Position numbers and translations under genes: made by a program
Notes under the pieces: generated by a model
The model's database searches: none
The model's input: only the letters and a program-made list of their open reading frames with translations
What the model was told of the DNA's origin: nothing
Assembly: GCA_036502965.1 (NCBI GenBank)
Contig: DASXXT010000060.1
Location: 1-17,233 of the forward strand
Reading direction: 5' to 3'
Source: Roseiarcus sp036502965
GTDB taxonomy: Bacteria; Pseudomonadota; Alphaproteobacteria; Rhizobiales; Beijerinckiaceae
DNA: 17,233 nt
In this document: in pieces, positions 1-6,379 of the stretch
Numbering within the stretch: the stretch's first letter is position 1
Layout of the letters: each line of letters starts with the position of its first letter

Positions 1-1
1 C

Positions 2-520
2 CACATCCGCGAGAAGGACGGCGTATGGGCGGTTTTGTTCTGGCTCAATATCCTCGCCCAGCGCCGCCTGTCGGTGCTCGACCTCGTGCGCGAACATTGG
101 CGAACCTACGGCCGCAACTATTATACGCGCCACGACTACGAGGCGATTGATCTCACCGCCGCCAAAGGCCTGATGGCGGCGCTGGGCGACGCGACCAACA
201 CCCTTCCTGGCAAGAGCTTTGGCGCCCACAAGGTCGAGGCGGCGGATGATTTCGCCTATCACGATCCCGTCGACGGCTCGGATGCGGCCGATCAGGGCAT
301 CAGAGTGATGTTCGAAGGCGGCTCGCGCATCGTCTATCGGCTGTCCGGAACAGGGACCGTGGGCGCGACGCTGCGCGTCTATATCGAGCATTACGAGCCG
401 CCCTCGGGCAAGCTCGATCAGGAGACGCAGGCCGCTCTCGCCGATCTCATCCGCCTCTCGCACGAACTGGCGGGGATCGACGCCCGCACCGGCCGTAAGG
501 CGCCGACCGTGATCACCTGA
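2..520 (+). CDS. pgm: Phosphoglucomutase, C-terminal part (5' truncated by window edge)
   Basis: This is the last 172 or so codons of an alpha-D-phosphohexomutase. The frame is open from base 2 and ends at TGA 518-520. The enzyme interconverts glucose 1-phosphate and glucose 6-phosphate in the cytoplasm and feeds glycogen, exopolysaccharide and envelope sugar synthesis. The visible part starts with REKDGVWAVLFWLNILA, a typical segment before the last domain of the glucose-specific phosphoglucomutases. It continues through a region with SRIVYRLSGTGTVGATLRVYIE, where the phosphate-binding loop residues R-x-SGT are seen, and ends in APTVIT. The active-site serine and metal-binding loop lie upstream of the window and cannot be checked. 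It runs in the same direction as ccmC, 165 bases away, and is probably a separate transcription unit. Confidence 0.9.
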   Translation, partial: HIREKDGVWAVLFWLNILAQRRLSVLDLVREHWRTYGRNYYTRHDYEAIDLTAAKGLMAALGDATNTLPGKSFGAHKVEAADDFAYHDPVDGSDAADQGIRVMFEGGSRIVYRLSGTGTVGATLRVYIEHYEPPSGKLDQETQAALADLIRLSHELAGIDARTGRKAPTVIT

Positions 521-685
521 AGCGGATTGACGAGGCCCGGACGAGGAACCGGCGCCGTCTTTAAGCATTGCGAACGTATACAGTCCCTCCCGCTTCGCTG
601 CAGAATGGTCGCGCTCGCGGGCGCGCCGCTCCCACGAACGCGCCGCATTGCCACGCCCTTCGCTCTGGCATAAGAGAGGCCGCCC

Positions 686-1441
686 ATGGTCAATCTCGCC
701 AACCCGACGACATTCGTCGAGCTGACGCGCCGGGTCGTGCCCTGGCTCGCGGCTGCGACGGCGGCGTTGTTTGTCGCTGGTCTGTGGCTCTCCTTCGCCG
801 CGCCGCCCGACTATCAGCAGGGCGAGACGGTCAAGATCATGTATCTGCATGTGCCGGCGGCCTGGATGGCGACCTTCATCTATGCCGTCATGACGGCGGC
901 CGCGCTCGGCACGCTGGTCTGGCGCCATCCGCTTGCGGACGCGGCACAGAAGGCCGCGGCACCGCTCGGCGCGGGATTCACGTTCATCTGCCTCGTCACC
1001 GGGTCGCTGTGGGGCAAGCCGATGTGGGGAACTTATTGGGTATGGGACGCGCGCCTGACCTCGGTGCTGGTGTTGTTCATTCTCTACCTCGGTCTCATGG
1101 CTCTTTGGCGCGCGATCGACGATTCGGGCCGGGCGGCAAAAGCTGCGGCGATCCTGACCCTGGTCGGGGCTGTCGATCTGCCGATCATTAAATTCTCCGT
1201 CGACTGGTGGAACACCTTGCATCAGCCGGCGTCCGTGTTCCGGCTCAACGGGCCGACGATCGCGCCCGAACTGCTCATGCCGCTGCTCGCGATGTCGCTC
1301 GCCTTCACCTGCCTTTTCCTGACGCTGCATCTGATGGCGATCCGCAACGAAATCCTGCGCCGGCGGATCGCTCGGGTCACCATGTTCGCGGCCGTCGAGG
1401 GCGATCGGCTCGCGCCGGAATTTGCGGCGAGAGGGGCATGA
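686..1441 (+). CDS. ccmC: Heme exporter protein CcmC
   Basis: CcmC is an inner-membrane protein that loads heme onto the chaperone CcmE during system I cytochrome c maturation. The 251-residue product has six predicted membrane segments, at about residues 19-38, 58-78, 94-107, 124-142, 151-170 and 197-218. The tryptophan-rich periplasmic heme-handling motif WGTYWVWD lies at residues 114-121. Two histidines sit where the family has its heme ligands: His55 in MYLHVPAAW and His179 in NTLHQPAS. The start ATG at 686 follows a purine-rich AGAGAGG. The stop TGA overlaps the ATG of ccmD, which indicates translational coupling. The ABC subunits ccmA and ccmB, often next to ccmC, are not upstream; phosphoglucomutase is. 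Confidence 0.95.
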   Translation: MVNLANPTTFVELTRRVVPWLAAATAALFVAGLWLSFAAPPDYQQGETVKIMYLHVPAAWMATFIYAVMTAAALGTLVWRHPLADAAQKAAAPLGAGFTFICLVTGSLWGKPMWGTYWVWDARLTSVLVLFILYLGLMALWRAIDDSGRAAKAAAILTLVGAVDLPIIKFSVDWWNTLHQPASVFRLNGPTIAPELLMPLLAMSLAFTCLFLTLHLMAIRNEILRRRIARVTMFAAVEGDRLAPEFAARGA

Positions 1442-1620
1442 TGGGCGATCCGCATATCGGTTTTATTATCGCGGCCTATGCGATCGCGGTCGCGACGATC
1501 GGCGCTATGATCGGCTGGGTCGTCTTGGATTTCCGTCGTTTGAACACTCAACTGGACCAGGCGACGCGGGCGCTCGATAGCGCGCGGGGCGGCGCGAAAG
1601 GCAAGCTCGGACTCGATTGA
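1438..1620 (+). CDS. ccmD: Heme exporter protein CcmD
   Basis: This is a 60-residue protein with one membrane segment at about residues 8-29 (GFIIAAYAIAVATIGAMIGW). A basic and polar cytoplasmic tail with a DFRRLNTQLDQA helix follows. CcmD stabilises CcmC and CcmE and helps release holo-CcmE in cytochrome c maturation. Size, topology and position directly after ccmC fit the family, whose sequence is otherwise weakly conserved. Two adjacent ATG codons (1438 and 1441) could serve as start. The first overlaps the ccmC stop as ATGA and has GAGAGGGG directly upstream. A longer open frame from 1207 inside ccmC is not needed. Confidence 0.85.
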   Translation: MMGDPHIGFIIAAYAIAVATIGAMIGWVVLDFRRLNTQLDQATRALDSARGGAKGKLGLD

Positions 1621-1640
1621 TCGTATTCAAAGGCGCGCAC

Positions 1641-1672
1641 GAGGACGCACGCGAAGTGCTCGCGCGTGGCTG
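1641..1672. terminator. GC-rich hairpin between convergent ccmD and Tim44-like gene (weak candidate)
   Basis: Between the ccmD stop (1620) and the end of the leftward gene (1673) there is an imperfect hairpin built from CACGCGA and TCGCGCGTG around AGTGC, at about 1649-1669. There is no T tract on either strand, so intrinsic termination would be weak. It is listed because it is the only structure in this 52-base convergent gap. Confidence 0.25.
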
Positions 1673-2635
1673 TCAGGCTTGCTGGATCGCCGACAACTTC
1701 CAGTCACCAGGCGCCCCACCCGACGGTCTTTTAAACGTCCATACCTCGGTCACCTGCTGCGGCGCTGCAGGATCAGGGGAAACGATTCTGCCGGTGATCC
1801 GGTCCACCATTGTGTCGATCAAAGAAAAGCGCATCGCGACAGTTGCATACTCGGCATTCTGTTCACGCCATGCCTCGGCAAGATCTCCTTGCAGGAGTTT
1901 CACATCGGAGACTCTGTTGACGACGCCCTTGCCCTTGTTAGCGGCGAGCTCTTCGGCGAAATAAGACACCATTTCCGGCGTCGCCAAATAGCGCAGCCGC
2001 TCCAAGTCCTCGCTCCCAAAGGCGCTCTGAACCTCTCCGAGACGCTGTTCGAAGATCGAAAAATCGGCTTGAGTAGGCTCGAACTTCGTCTCGCGTCCCG
2101 TCCCGGCCTGCGCGCCTCCAAAGGTGGAAAACGCGCCGCCGGAGTTCGAACTCGCCTGGCCAAAACTCTGGCCGCGCCCTCCGTAAAATCCGGCGTTCTG
2201 AAACCCGGGTCTTTCCCTCCGGACGAAGCCCATGATCCATTTGAAGGCCAGAAACAAAAGTCCGATCTGCAGGAGCAGGCCCAAGATCGACAGGCCGCCG
2301 CCGAGGCCGCCAAAGAATCCGTGCCCGAACAGCAGTCCGAGGAGTCCAGCGCCGAGAAGACCTCCGAGCAACCCGCTGCGAAAGCCGCCCGAAAAGAGGC
2401 CAGTTTGCGGAGGACGGCCGAGAATCGCGCCGTTGGAGGTGGCCGATCTATCGAAGGGGGCCGCCCCGCGCGGAGCTGTCGGGGTGGAATTGGGCATGAC
2501 GAAAGTGCGCGCGCCCCGGCTGCCAAAGGAGAAACCGCCGCCCGCCCGGGCGAAGGCGTCGCCTACAGAGCCAAGCGCCAGCACGGCGGCGAGGGTCAAA
2601 ATCAAAAATCTTTGGCGAAGCGCCATGACGTCCAT
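1673..2635 (-). CDS. Tim44-domain membrane protein
   Basis: The 320-residue product starts with a signal-like segment (LILTLAAVLALGSVGDAFA). A Gly/Ser/Pro-rich linker and a very glycine- and leucine-rich hydrophobic stretch follow at about residues 85-140. The C-terminal Tim44-like domain starts near FEPTQADFSIFEQRLGEVQSAF and includes a segment like YLATPEMVSYFAEEL. Bacterial Tim44-domain proteins resemble the lipid-binding part of the mitochondrial import motor subunit. Their role in bacteria is largely unknown, so none is assigned here. A second ATG three codons in (base 2626) has GGATGG about five bases upstream and may be the true start. The gene lies on the opposite strand between ccmD and the CcmG-like gene and splits what is usually a contiguous ccm cluster. 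Confidence 0.85.
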   Translation of the reverse strand: MDVMALRQRFLILTLAAVLALGSVGDAFARAGGGFSFGSRGARTFVMPNSTPTAPRGAAPFDRSATSNGAILGRPPQTGLFSGGFRSGLLGGLLGAGLLGLLFGHGFFGGLGGGLSILGLLLQIGLLFLAFKWIMGFVRRERPGFQNAGFYGGRGQSFGQASSNSGGAFSTFGGAQAGTGRETKFEPTQADFSIFEQRLGEVQSAFGSEDLERLRYLATPEMVSYFAEELAANKGKGVVNRVSDVKLLQGDLAEAWREQNAEYATVAMRFSLIDTMVDRITGRIVSPDPAAPQQVTEVWTFKRPSGGAPGDWKLSAIQQA

Positions 2636-2829
2636 CCATAAATCATGCGGACGTGGTATCCCGCGGAGAATATATGGCTACGCGCTCGGGAAGCGCAAAG
2701 GGCGCCGCGGGCGCGCTGGTTGCCGGGGTCTACCCTGTGATGCGGGCGTGCGACGCAAAGAAAATCGCAGGGATCGAAAAGGTTTCCTCCGATCGCCGAG
2801 GCCAATCCGTGAACCGGCTCTTGATTGGC

Positions 2830-2845
2830 GCGCAAAAGTTTGCGC
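2830..2845. promoter_or_regulatory. 16-bp palindrome upstream of the ccmG-like gene
   Basis: GCGCAAA and TTTGCGC form a perfect 7-bp inverted repeat with a 2-bp centre (AG). It ends 46 bases before the ATG of the thioredoxin gene, inside the 256-base divergent gap with the Tim44-like gene. Position and symmetry fit an operator for a dimeric regulator. TTGATT at 2821-2826 could be a -35 element, but no good -10 is seen at the right distance. The regulator is unknown. Confidence 0.4.
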
Positions 2846-2891
2846 TTTACCAGAACCCATGTTCCACTCTCCCCCAAGGGTGACTTAGAGG

Positions 2892-3455
2892 ATGACAATC
2901 TCGGGCCCACGCCGCTGGCTCGCCTATGCGCCGCTCGTCGTCTTCATGGCCCTCGCTTGGCTGTTGTTCGAGCGGCTGGGCGCAGGCGATCCAGCAAGCA
3001 TTCCCTCGGTCCTGATTGGCCAGTTGGCTCCGCCGCTCAACTTGCCCGGCCTCGACGGCGCGCCAGGCCTGACCGGCGCCGACCTGCGCGGCGGCCATGT
3101 CAGCGTGGTCAATGTGTTCGGCTCCTGGTGCGAGCCATGCCACTTCGAGCATCAATATCTGATGGCGCTCGCCGCCGATCCCGGGCTCAAGGCCAAGGGC
3201 GTCGCCATCTATGGCGTCGCGCAAAAGGACTCGGCCGAGAATATTCGCCGCTTTCTGGGCGCAAAGGGCGACCCCTACGCCAAGGTGGGTCTCGACCAGG
3301 ACAACCGCGCCGGCATCGATTGGGGCGTCTACGGCGTGCCCGAGACCTTCATCGTCCGGGGGGACGGGTCGCTGGCTTTCAAACTGGTCGGGCCGATCAC
3401 CGCTGCGACGCTGGAAAGCGAGGTCAAGCCGCAGATCCTCAAGGCGATGAACTAG
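2892..3455 (+). CDS. ccmG: Thiol:disulfide interchange protein of CcmG/DsbE type
   Basis: The 187-residue protein has one N-terminal membrane anchor at about residues 11-28, followed by a periplasmic thioredoxin fold. The redox motif is WCEPC, with Cys80 and Cys83. The cis-proline loop appears as YGVPETF, with Pro150, and this Gly-Val-Pro-Glu-Thr context is typical of CcmG/DsbE rather than general thioredoxins. CcmG reduces the haem-binding CxxCH cysteines of apocytochrome c, taking electrons from CcdA or DsbD. An AAGGG at 2876-2880 and an AGAGG next to ATG 2892 are the possible ribosome sites. The presumed ccm partners lie 1.3 kb upstream on the same strand, separated by a leftward gene, so it needs its own promoter. 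Confidence 0.9.
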   Translation: MTISGPRRWLAYAPLVVFMALAWLLFERLGAGDPASIPSVLIGQLAPPLNLPGLDGAPGLTGADLRGGHVSVVNVFGSWCEPCHFEHQYLMALAADPGLKAKGVAIYGVAQKDSAENIRRFLGAKGDPYAKVGLDQDNRAGIDWGVYGVPETFIVRGDGSLAFKLVGPITAATLESEVKPQILKAMN

Positions 3456-3470
3456 GGTGAAACTTCTAGA

Positions 3471-3500
3471 GCGCGCATTGCTTTAAGGGTGCATGCGCGC
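3471..3500. terminator. Convergent-gene hairpin, 8-bp perfect arms
   Basis: GCGCGCAT (3471-3478) and ATGCGCGC (3493-3500) are perfect inverted repeats around a 14-base loop. The right arm lies inside the last codons of the DUF2000 gene, and the loop contains its TAA. The hairpin sits between two genes that end towards each other, 27 bases apart, and could stop transcription from both sides. No long T tract follows, so efficiency is uncertain. Confidence 0.4.
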
Positions 3501-3890
3501 GCCTTTGGTGATCTTGTCAACGATCTTCTTGTCCTCGCGCAGCGCAAGACCGACGACGTTCATGGCCTCGGGCGCATATTGCTTGACGGCGGCTCGGTTG
3601 GCCGCGTCGTGGCCGGTTCCGAACATGTCCTCGATGTAGAGCGAGAAACGGACGCGGCGCTCCATGGCCCGGTGATAGATCGCTTTTAGCGTCTCCCGGT
3701 CGGCGCTGAGAATGATCGTCGGTTGGATCATCAGCGGATTGTAGGCGTTGCCGGCGGCGTCCTCGTAAGGCTCGCCGAGAAGTCCCGAGTTCTCCCCGAT
3801 CACGCCGCTGACCAGAAAGGCCACGACGTTGAGCTTCTGCCATGTCGCGAGATCCTCGCGAACGACGACCGAAATTTTCTTGTCGAACAT
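3483..3890 (-). CDS. DUF2000 family protein
   Basis: This 135-residue protein begins MFDKKISVVVREDLATWQ, followed by KLNVVAFLVSGVIG. That start, with the later stretch PTIILSADRETLKAIYHRA, is characteristic of the DUF2000 family. Members have a fold related to bacterial Pth2-like peptidyl-tRNA hydrolases, but no established activity, so none is claimed. The sequence is soluble, with no signal peptide. It starts 9 bases after the end of the MarR-type gene on the same strand, so the two form an operon. The regulator may therefore control or sense something tied to this protein. The ATG at 3890 is preceded by AGGAGCAGCA on the coding strand, a good ribosome site. Confidence 0.85.
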   Translation of the reverse strand: MFDKKISVVVREDLATWQKLNVVAFLVSGVIGENSGLLGEPYEDAAGNAYNPLMIQPTIILSADRETLKAIYHRAMERRVRFSLYIEDMFGTGHDAANRAAVKQYAPEAMNVVGLALREDKKIVDKITKGARMHP

Positions 3891-3899
3891 TGCTGCTCC

Positions 3900-4319
3900 T
3901 TAAGCCTTCCGCGCTCCGAGCTGGCGCAGGCGCGACTGGAAGCGGTGGGCGTCCGCGCCGAGTTCGCTTTCGACCTCGCGATTGAGTTGATCCATCTCGC
4001 GGTCGAGGCTCGGCTGACGAGCCCGCGCTTCGGGCGTGAGAAAAAGCCGTTGAAGCCACCGGTCCTGCGGATCGGGCCGCCGCTCGAGCATCCCGTTCGC
4101 CGCCAGCCGATCGGCGACGCCCGTCGTCGTCGCGCTGTCGATGCCGAGCCGCGAGCCGAGCTCCGCTCCTGTCTGCCCGTCGTCATCGCATAGGACCTTC
4201 AGGACCGCATATTGCGTCGGCGTCACGCCGTGCGGCTCAAGCTTCTCCCGGGCGCGCCGGCCGATCTGCTGAGCGGCCTTGCCGACGATAAACGAGATGC
4301 AGTCTTCGATCCGGTCCAC
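3900..4319 (-). CDS. MarR family transcriptional regulator
   Basis: The 139-residue protein has the MarR winged-helix layout. An N-terminal dimer helix comes first (IEDCISFIVGKAAQQIGRRA), then VTPTQYAVLKVLCDDDG. The recognition part is GAELGSRLGIDSATTTGVADRL, followed by the wing with ERRPDPQDRW and a C-terminal dimer helix. MarR proteins bind short palindromes as dimers and usually repress their own operon until a small ligand or oxidant relieves binding. The ribosome site AAGGGAAG lies just upstream of ATG 4319. The gene leads a two-gene operon with the DUF2000 gene and is divergent from the toxin-antitoxin pair, 156 bases away. The ligand is not predictable from sequence. Confidence 0.92.
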   Translation of the reverse strand: MDRIEDCISFIVGKAAQQIGRRAREKLEPHGVTPTQYAVLKVLCDDDGQTGAELGSRLGIDSATTTGVADRLAANGMLERRPDPQDRWLQRLFLTPEARARQPSLDREMDQLNREVESELGADAHRFQSRLRQLGARKA

Positions 4320-4340
4320 TTCCCTTATTCGCTTGCGCGG

Positions 4341-4372
4341 ATGTATCTAGTTGTATGTCTCTTGCGTGCAAG
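4341..4372. promoter_or_regulatory. Candidate MarR operator region
   Basis: Within 55 bases upstream of the MarR start are two TGTAT elements exactly 10 bases apart (4342-4346 and 4352-4356). They are followed by the inverted repeat CTTGC-GT-GCAAG (4361-4372). A symmetric site and a one-helical-turn repeat next to a MarR gene suggest an autoregulatory operator. This is inferred from position and symmetry only. Confidence 0.35.
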
Positions 4373-4467
4373 CAGTATCCGAGAACCTCGATCGGCAGGC
4401 GCGCGGTCAGGATTTGCGCGAAGTAGAGGGCTATGGCCTTGCGGGTCCGACCGTCCCAGGCGTAATC

Positions 4468-4482
4468 TGGTCAGCATGACCA
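4468..4482. promoter_or_regulatory. Palindrome overlapping the antitoxin start codon
   Basis: TGGTCA-GCA-TGACCA is a perfect 6-bp inverted repeat with a 3-bp centre, and the ATG of the antitoxin (4476-4478) lies inside it. Antitoxins of the Phd/VapB type repress their own operon through palindromes near the promoter, so this is a good candidate operator. No clear Shine-Dalgarno precedes the ATG. Confidence 0.45.
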
Positions 4483-4775
4483 AATCAGGACAATCGACCC
4501 CGTCGAAGCGGCGACGCCCAGCCGGCCGGTGGCTTTTGCAGGACGCCAAGGCGCGTTTTTCAGAGCTGGTCCGGCGCGCCCGCAGCGAGGGGCCGCAGCT
4601 TGTGACCGTCCATGGCCGCGACGAGGTGATGGTCATCTCCGTCGACGAATTCCGCCGGCTGAAAGGCGAGCCGAGCGGCGCGGCGCTGATTGAGGCGCTA
4701 CAAACCTCGCCCTATCGCGACATCGACCTCGAGCCGCAACGGGCCGCGATGCCCGTTCGCGAGCTCGATCTGTGA
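4476..4775 (+). CDS. Phd/YefM-type antitoxin
   Basis: This is a 99-residue antitoxin with a basic N-terminal extension (MTKSGQSTPSKRRRPAGR). The Phd/YefM fold follows: WLLQDAKARFSELVRRARSE, then GPQLVTVHGRDEVMVISVDEF. The C-terminal tail is acidic and Arg-rich and would wrap the toxin. Phd-type antitoxins bind operator DNA through the N-terminal domain and neutralise a partner toxin with the C-terminus. ATG 4476 is chosen because the domain starts right after it. The frame stays open upstream to 4212 but runs through the MarR gene on the other strand. The stop overlaps the toxin's GTG start (GTGA at 4772-4775), so the pair is translationally coupled. Confidence 0.88.
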   Translation: MTKSGQSTPSKRRRPAGRWLLQDAKARFSELVRRARSEGPQLVTVHGRDEVMVISVDEFRRLKGEPSGAALIEALQTSPYRDIDLEPQRAAMPVRELDL

Positions 4776-5203
4776 GCGAGTGGCTGCTCGACACGAATGT
4801 GCTGTCCGAGTTGCGCCGCCCCAATCCGGAGCCCAAGGTCGTCGCTTTCGTCAGTGCTCAGGCGCTGGAGCGGCTTTATGTCAGCGTCGTCACCTTCGCG
4901 GAGATCAGGTTCGGCATTGAGCGTCTTCCCGACCCCTTGCGCCGCGCCGAGCTCAACGCCTGGCTCACCCATCAGGTGCGGCCGATGTTCGAGCGAGGCG
5001 TGCTGCCGGTGAGCGAGGACGTGATGTTCGCCTGGCGGCTTATGGTCGAGGAGGGCCGCAAATCCGGCCATACCTTCTCCCAGCCCGATCTTATTATCGC
5101 GGCGACCGCGAAACATTTCGCCCTGATAGTCGTGACGCGCGATACCGGGGAATTCGAGAGAGCCCGCGTTCCCACCTTGAACCCTTGGCGCGCGCCGGAG
5201 TGA
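4772..5203 (+). CDS. VapC/FitB-type PIN-domain toxin (putative ribonuclease)
   Basis: This 143-residue PIN-domain protein starts at GTG 4772. The four acidic residues expected for Mg2+ binding are visible: Asp7 in LLDTNVLSEL, Glu44 in VVTFAEIRFGIE, Asp106 in FSQPDLIIAATA and Asp124 in VVTRDTGEF. The TFAEIRFGI motif is typical of the FitB branch of VapC-like proteins. Such toxins cut tRNA or other RNA and stop growth when the antitoxin is lost. All active-site residues are present, so it is probably functional. The pairing of a Phd-type antitoxin with a PIN toxin is common in alphaproteobacteria. Which RNA it cuts cannot be told from sequence. Confidence 0.9.
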   Translation: MSEWLLDTNVLSELRRPNPEPKVVAFVSAQALERLYVSVVTFAEIRFGIERLPDPLRRAELNAWLTHQVRPMFERGVLPVSEDVMFAWRLMVEEGRKSGHTFSQPDLIIAATAKHFALIVVTRDTGEFERARVPTLNPWRAPE

Positions 5204-5335
5204 GACACGCCCCCCACGGCGCCCGGAGAAACTTGAATGAAAATCTGTCGCTGGTGTCGATTCGAACCGGTCCGGTAACGGAGCCGCCATCGCAAGCGAA
5301 GCAACGAGATCCGGAGGCGGGACTCGGGGTGAGCG

Positions 5336-5626
5336 ATGGTCTTCTTCGCGCTTCTCAATCGACTATTTCATGGACCGGCGTGGCTGACGTTCCTCGTCAT
5401 GGGGATGGCGGCGAGTGGGCTCGCGTTGTGCTCCTTCAATCTGCTGTTTCTGTTTCAGTCCAATTACAATTTGTTATTCACCTATGGCGCGATGGCCGCG
5501 TTCGACGGAGGCCTTCTGCAGTTCATCGAACTTACCGCCTGGGGCTATCTCGCGCTCGCCTGCTACGTTGTTGTCGAGGGCTGCCTTGAGGGCCTCTTAA
5601 CCCGGATCCGCCGCGCGCGGCTGTGA
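5336..5626 (+). CDS. Small hydrophobic membrane protein of unknown function
   Basis: The 96-residue product has two clear hydrophobic segments, at about residues 15-39 (AWLTFLVMGMAASGLALCSFNLLFL) and 66-83. A shorter one may lie between them around residues 46-56. The tail is basic (LLTRIRRARL), which would place the C-terminus in the cytoplasm. GGAG and GGGG elements lie in the 25 bases before the ATG. I do not recognise a family. It converges on the tetR gene: as read, the two overlap by 64 bases (5563-5626), or by 30 bases if the tetR tail is frameshifted as suspected. Composition and membrane pattern argue for a real gene. Confidence 0.6.
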   Translation: MVFFALLNRLFHGPAWLTFLVMGMAASGLALCSFNLLFLFQSNYNLLFTYGAMAAFDGGLLQFIELTAWGYLALACYVVVEGCLEGLLTRIRRARL

Positions 5627-6231
5627 TGCCGGCTTGCCGACCGCCTTCGTAATGATCTCAGGCCTTGGATCAGTGCGTCGAAAGCGTAGTCGTCGATCTC
5701 CGATGGCTTCCTGCCGCCCAGCACGTCTGCCTGCCGCAGCGCCCAAATTCCATGGAGCAGTCCCCAGAGAGTCACGGTCGCCGCTGGCGCGTCGTCCGAG
5801 CCAACCAGCGGCTGGATGATCGATACGACCTTCGGCCACAGGAGCTCGTGATATCGCGGCTGGGGCAGGTCGGCCGCCGCTTCGGCTTTCGCGCTCAGGA
5901 ACGTGCGATAGAGCGTCGGATTGCTCTCGGCAAAATCGGAATACACTTTGAGCAGCTTGCGGACGCGCGCCTCCTCGTCCGCGTGACCCGGAAGTTCAGC
6001 CATTCCCTGTTCGATCGCGAGGTAGAGCCGTCGAGCAACCGCGTCGGCCGCCGCTGCGATCAAAGCGTCCAGACTGCTGAAGTATCGATAGAGCGCGTTG
6101 GCCGTCACCCCGACCTCCCTCGCCAGACGTCGTAGCGTCAGCGCCTCTTGGCCCTCGCGCTCCAGCAGGTCGACGGCACCATCCACGATGGCCTGAGAAT
6201 CGATTTTGCTCGGGTAAGGCATGATGCTCAT
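5563..6231 (-). CDS. TetR family transcriptional regulator, probably with a frameshifted C-terminal tail
   Basis: The 222-residue reading frame opens with a TetR helix-turn-helix: ALTLRRLAREVGVTANALYRYFSSLDALIAAAADAVARRL, at about residues 35-75. The ligand-binding domain runs to FDALIQGL near residue 190. The ATG at 6231 is favoured by AAGGTG five bases upstream; an ATG at 6222 lacks one. The last 33 or so residues are an Arg/Ser-rich tail that looks like out-of-frame GC-rich DNA. Restoring one base near 5660 gives a more natural ending: LIQGLEIITKAVGKPASQP, then RAADPG and a stop at 5597. The gene is divergent from a short-chain dehydrogenase and probably represses both. The DNA-binding domain is intact. 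Confidence 0.85.
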   Translation of the reverse strand: MSIMPYPSKIDSQAIVDGAVDLLEREGQEALTLRRLAREVGVTANALYRYFSSLDALIAAAADAVARRLYLAIEQGMAELPGHADEEARVRKLLKVYSDFAESNPTLYRTFLSAKAEAAADLPQPRYHELLWPKVVSIIQPLVGSDDAPAATVTLWGLLHGIWALRQADVLGGRKPSEIDDYAFDALIQGLRSLRRRSASRHHSRARRIRVKRPSRQPSTTT

Positions 6232-6268
6232 TGTACACCTTGACGAGCGCTGCTCGAAGATGTACGAT
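6231..6268 (+). promoter_or_regulatory. Divergent tetR/SDR control region: promoter with embedded palindrome
   Basis: TTGACG (6240-6245) and TACGAT (6263-6268) are separated by exactly 17 bases and match a sigma-70 type promoter reading towards the dehydrogenase. Between and across them lies the palindrome CGAGC-GCT-GCTCG (6244-6256). TGTAC elements flank it at 6232-6236 and 6261-6265. A repressor bound here would block RNA polymerase directly. TGTACA also abuts the tetR start codon, so the same protein could control both genes. Confidence 0.55.
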
Positions 6269-6379
6269 GTATATCTTGGCTCGTATTCTCCGTCAGTGCG
6301 AAGGCGGTCGACGCCTGGCTAAAGCCTGCCGCCTTCGGGAGGCGCAGATCCGTGGACTTGGGCCAATGGAGGTCCCGGC

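Noticed and set aside
568..1191. 207-codon + frame overlapping ccmC
   Set aside because: It is out of frame with ccmC and has an Arg/Gly-rich shadow composition.
1679..2641. 320-codon open frame on the + strand
   Set aside because: It is antisense to the Tim44-domain gene, which has a clear signal segment and family domain. The + product is Arg/Ser/Ala-rich, with no domain.
5259..5268. GATTCGAACC, which resembles a tRNA T-loop on the minus strand
   Set aside because: The flanking T-stem does not pair and there is no acceptor stem or cloverleaf, so no tRNA or att site is supported.
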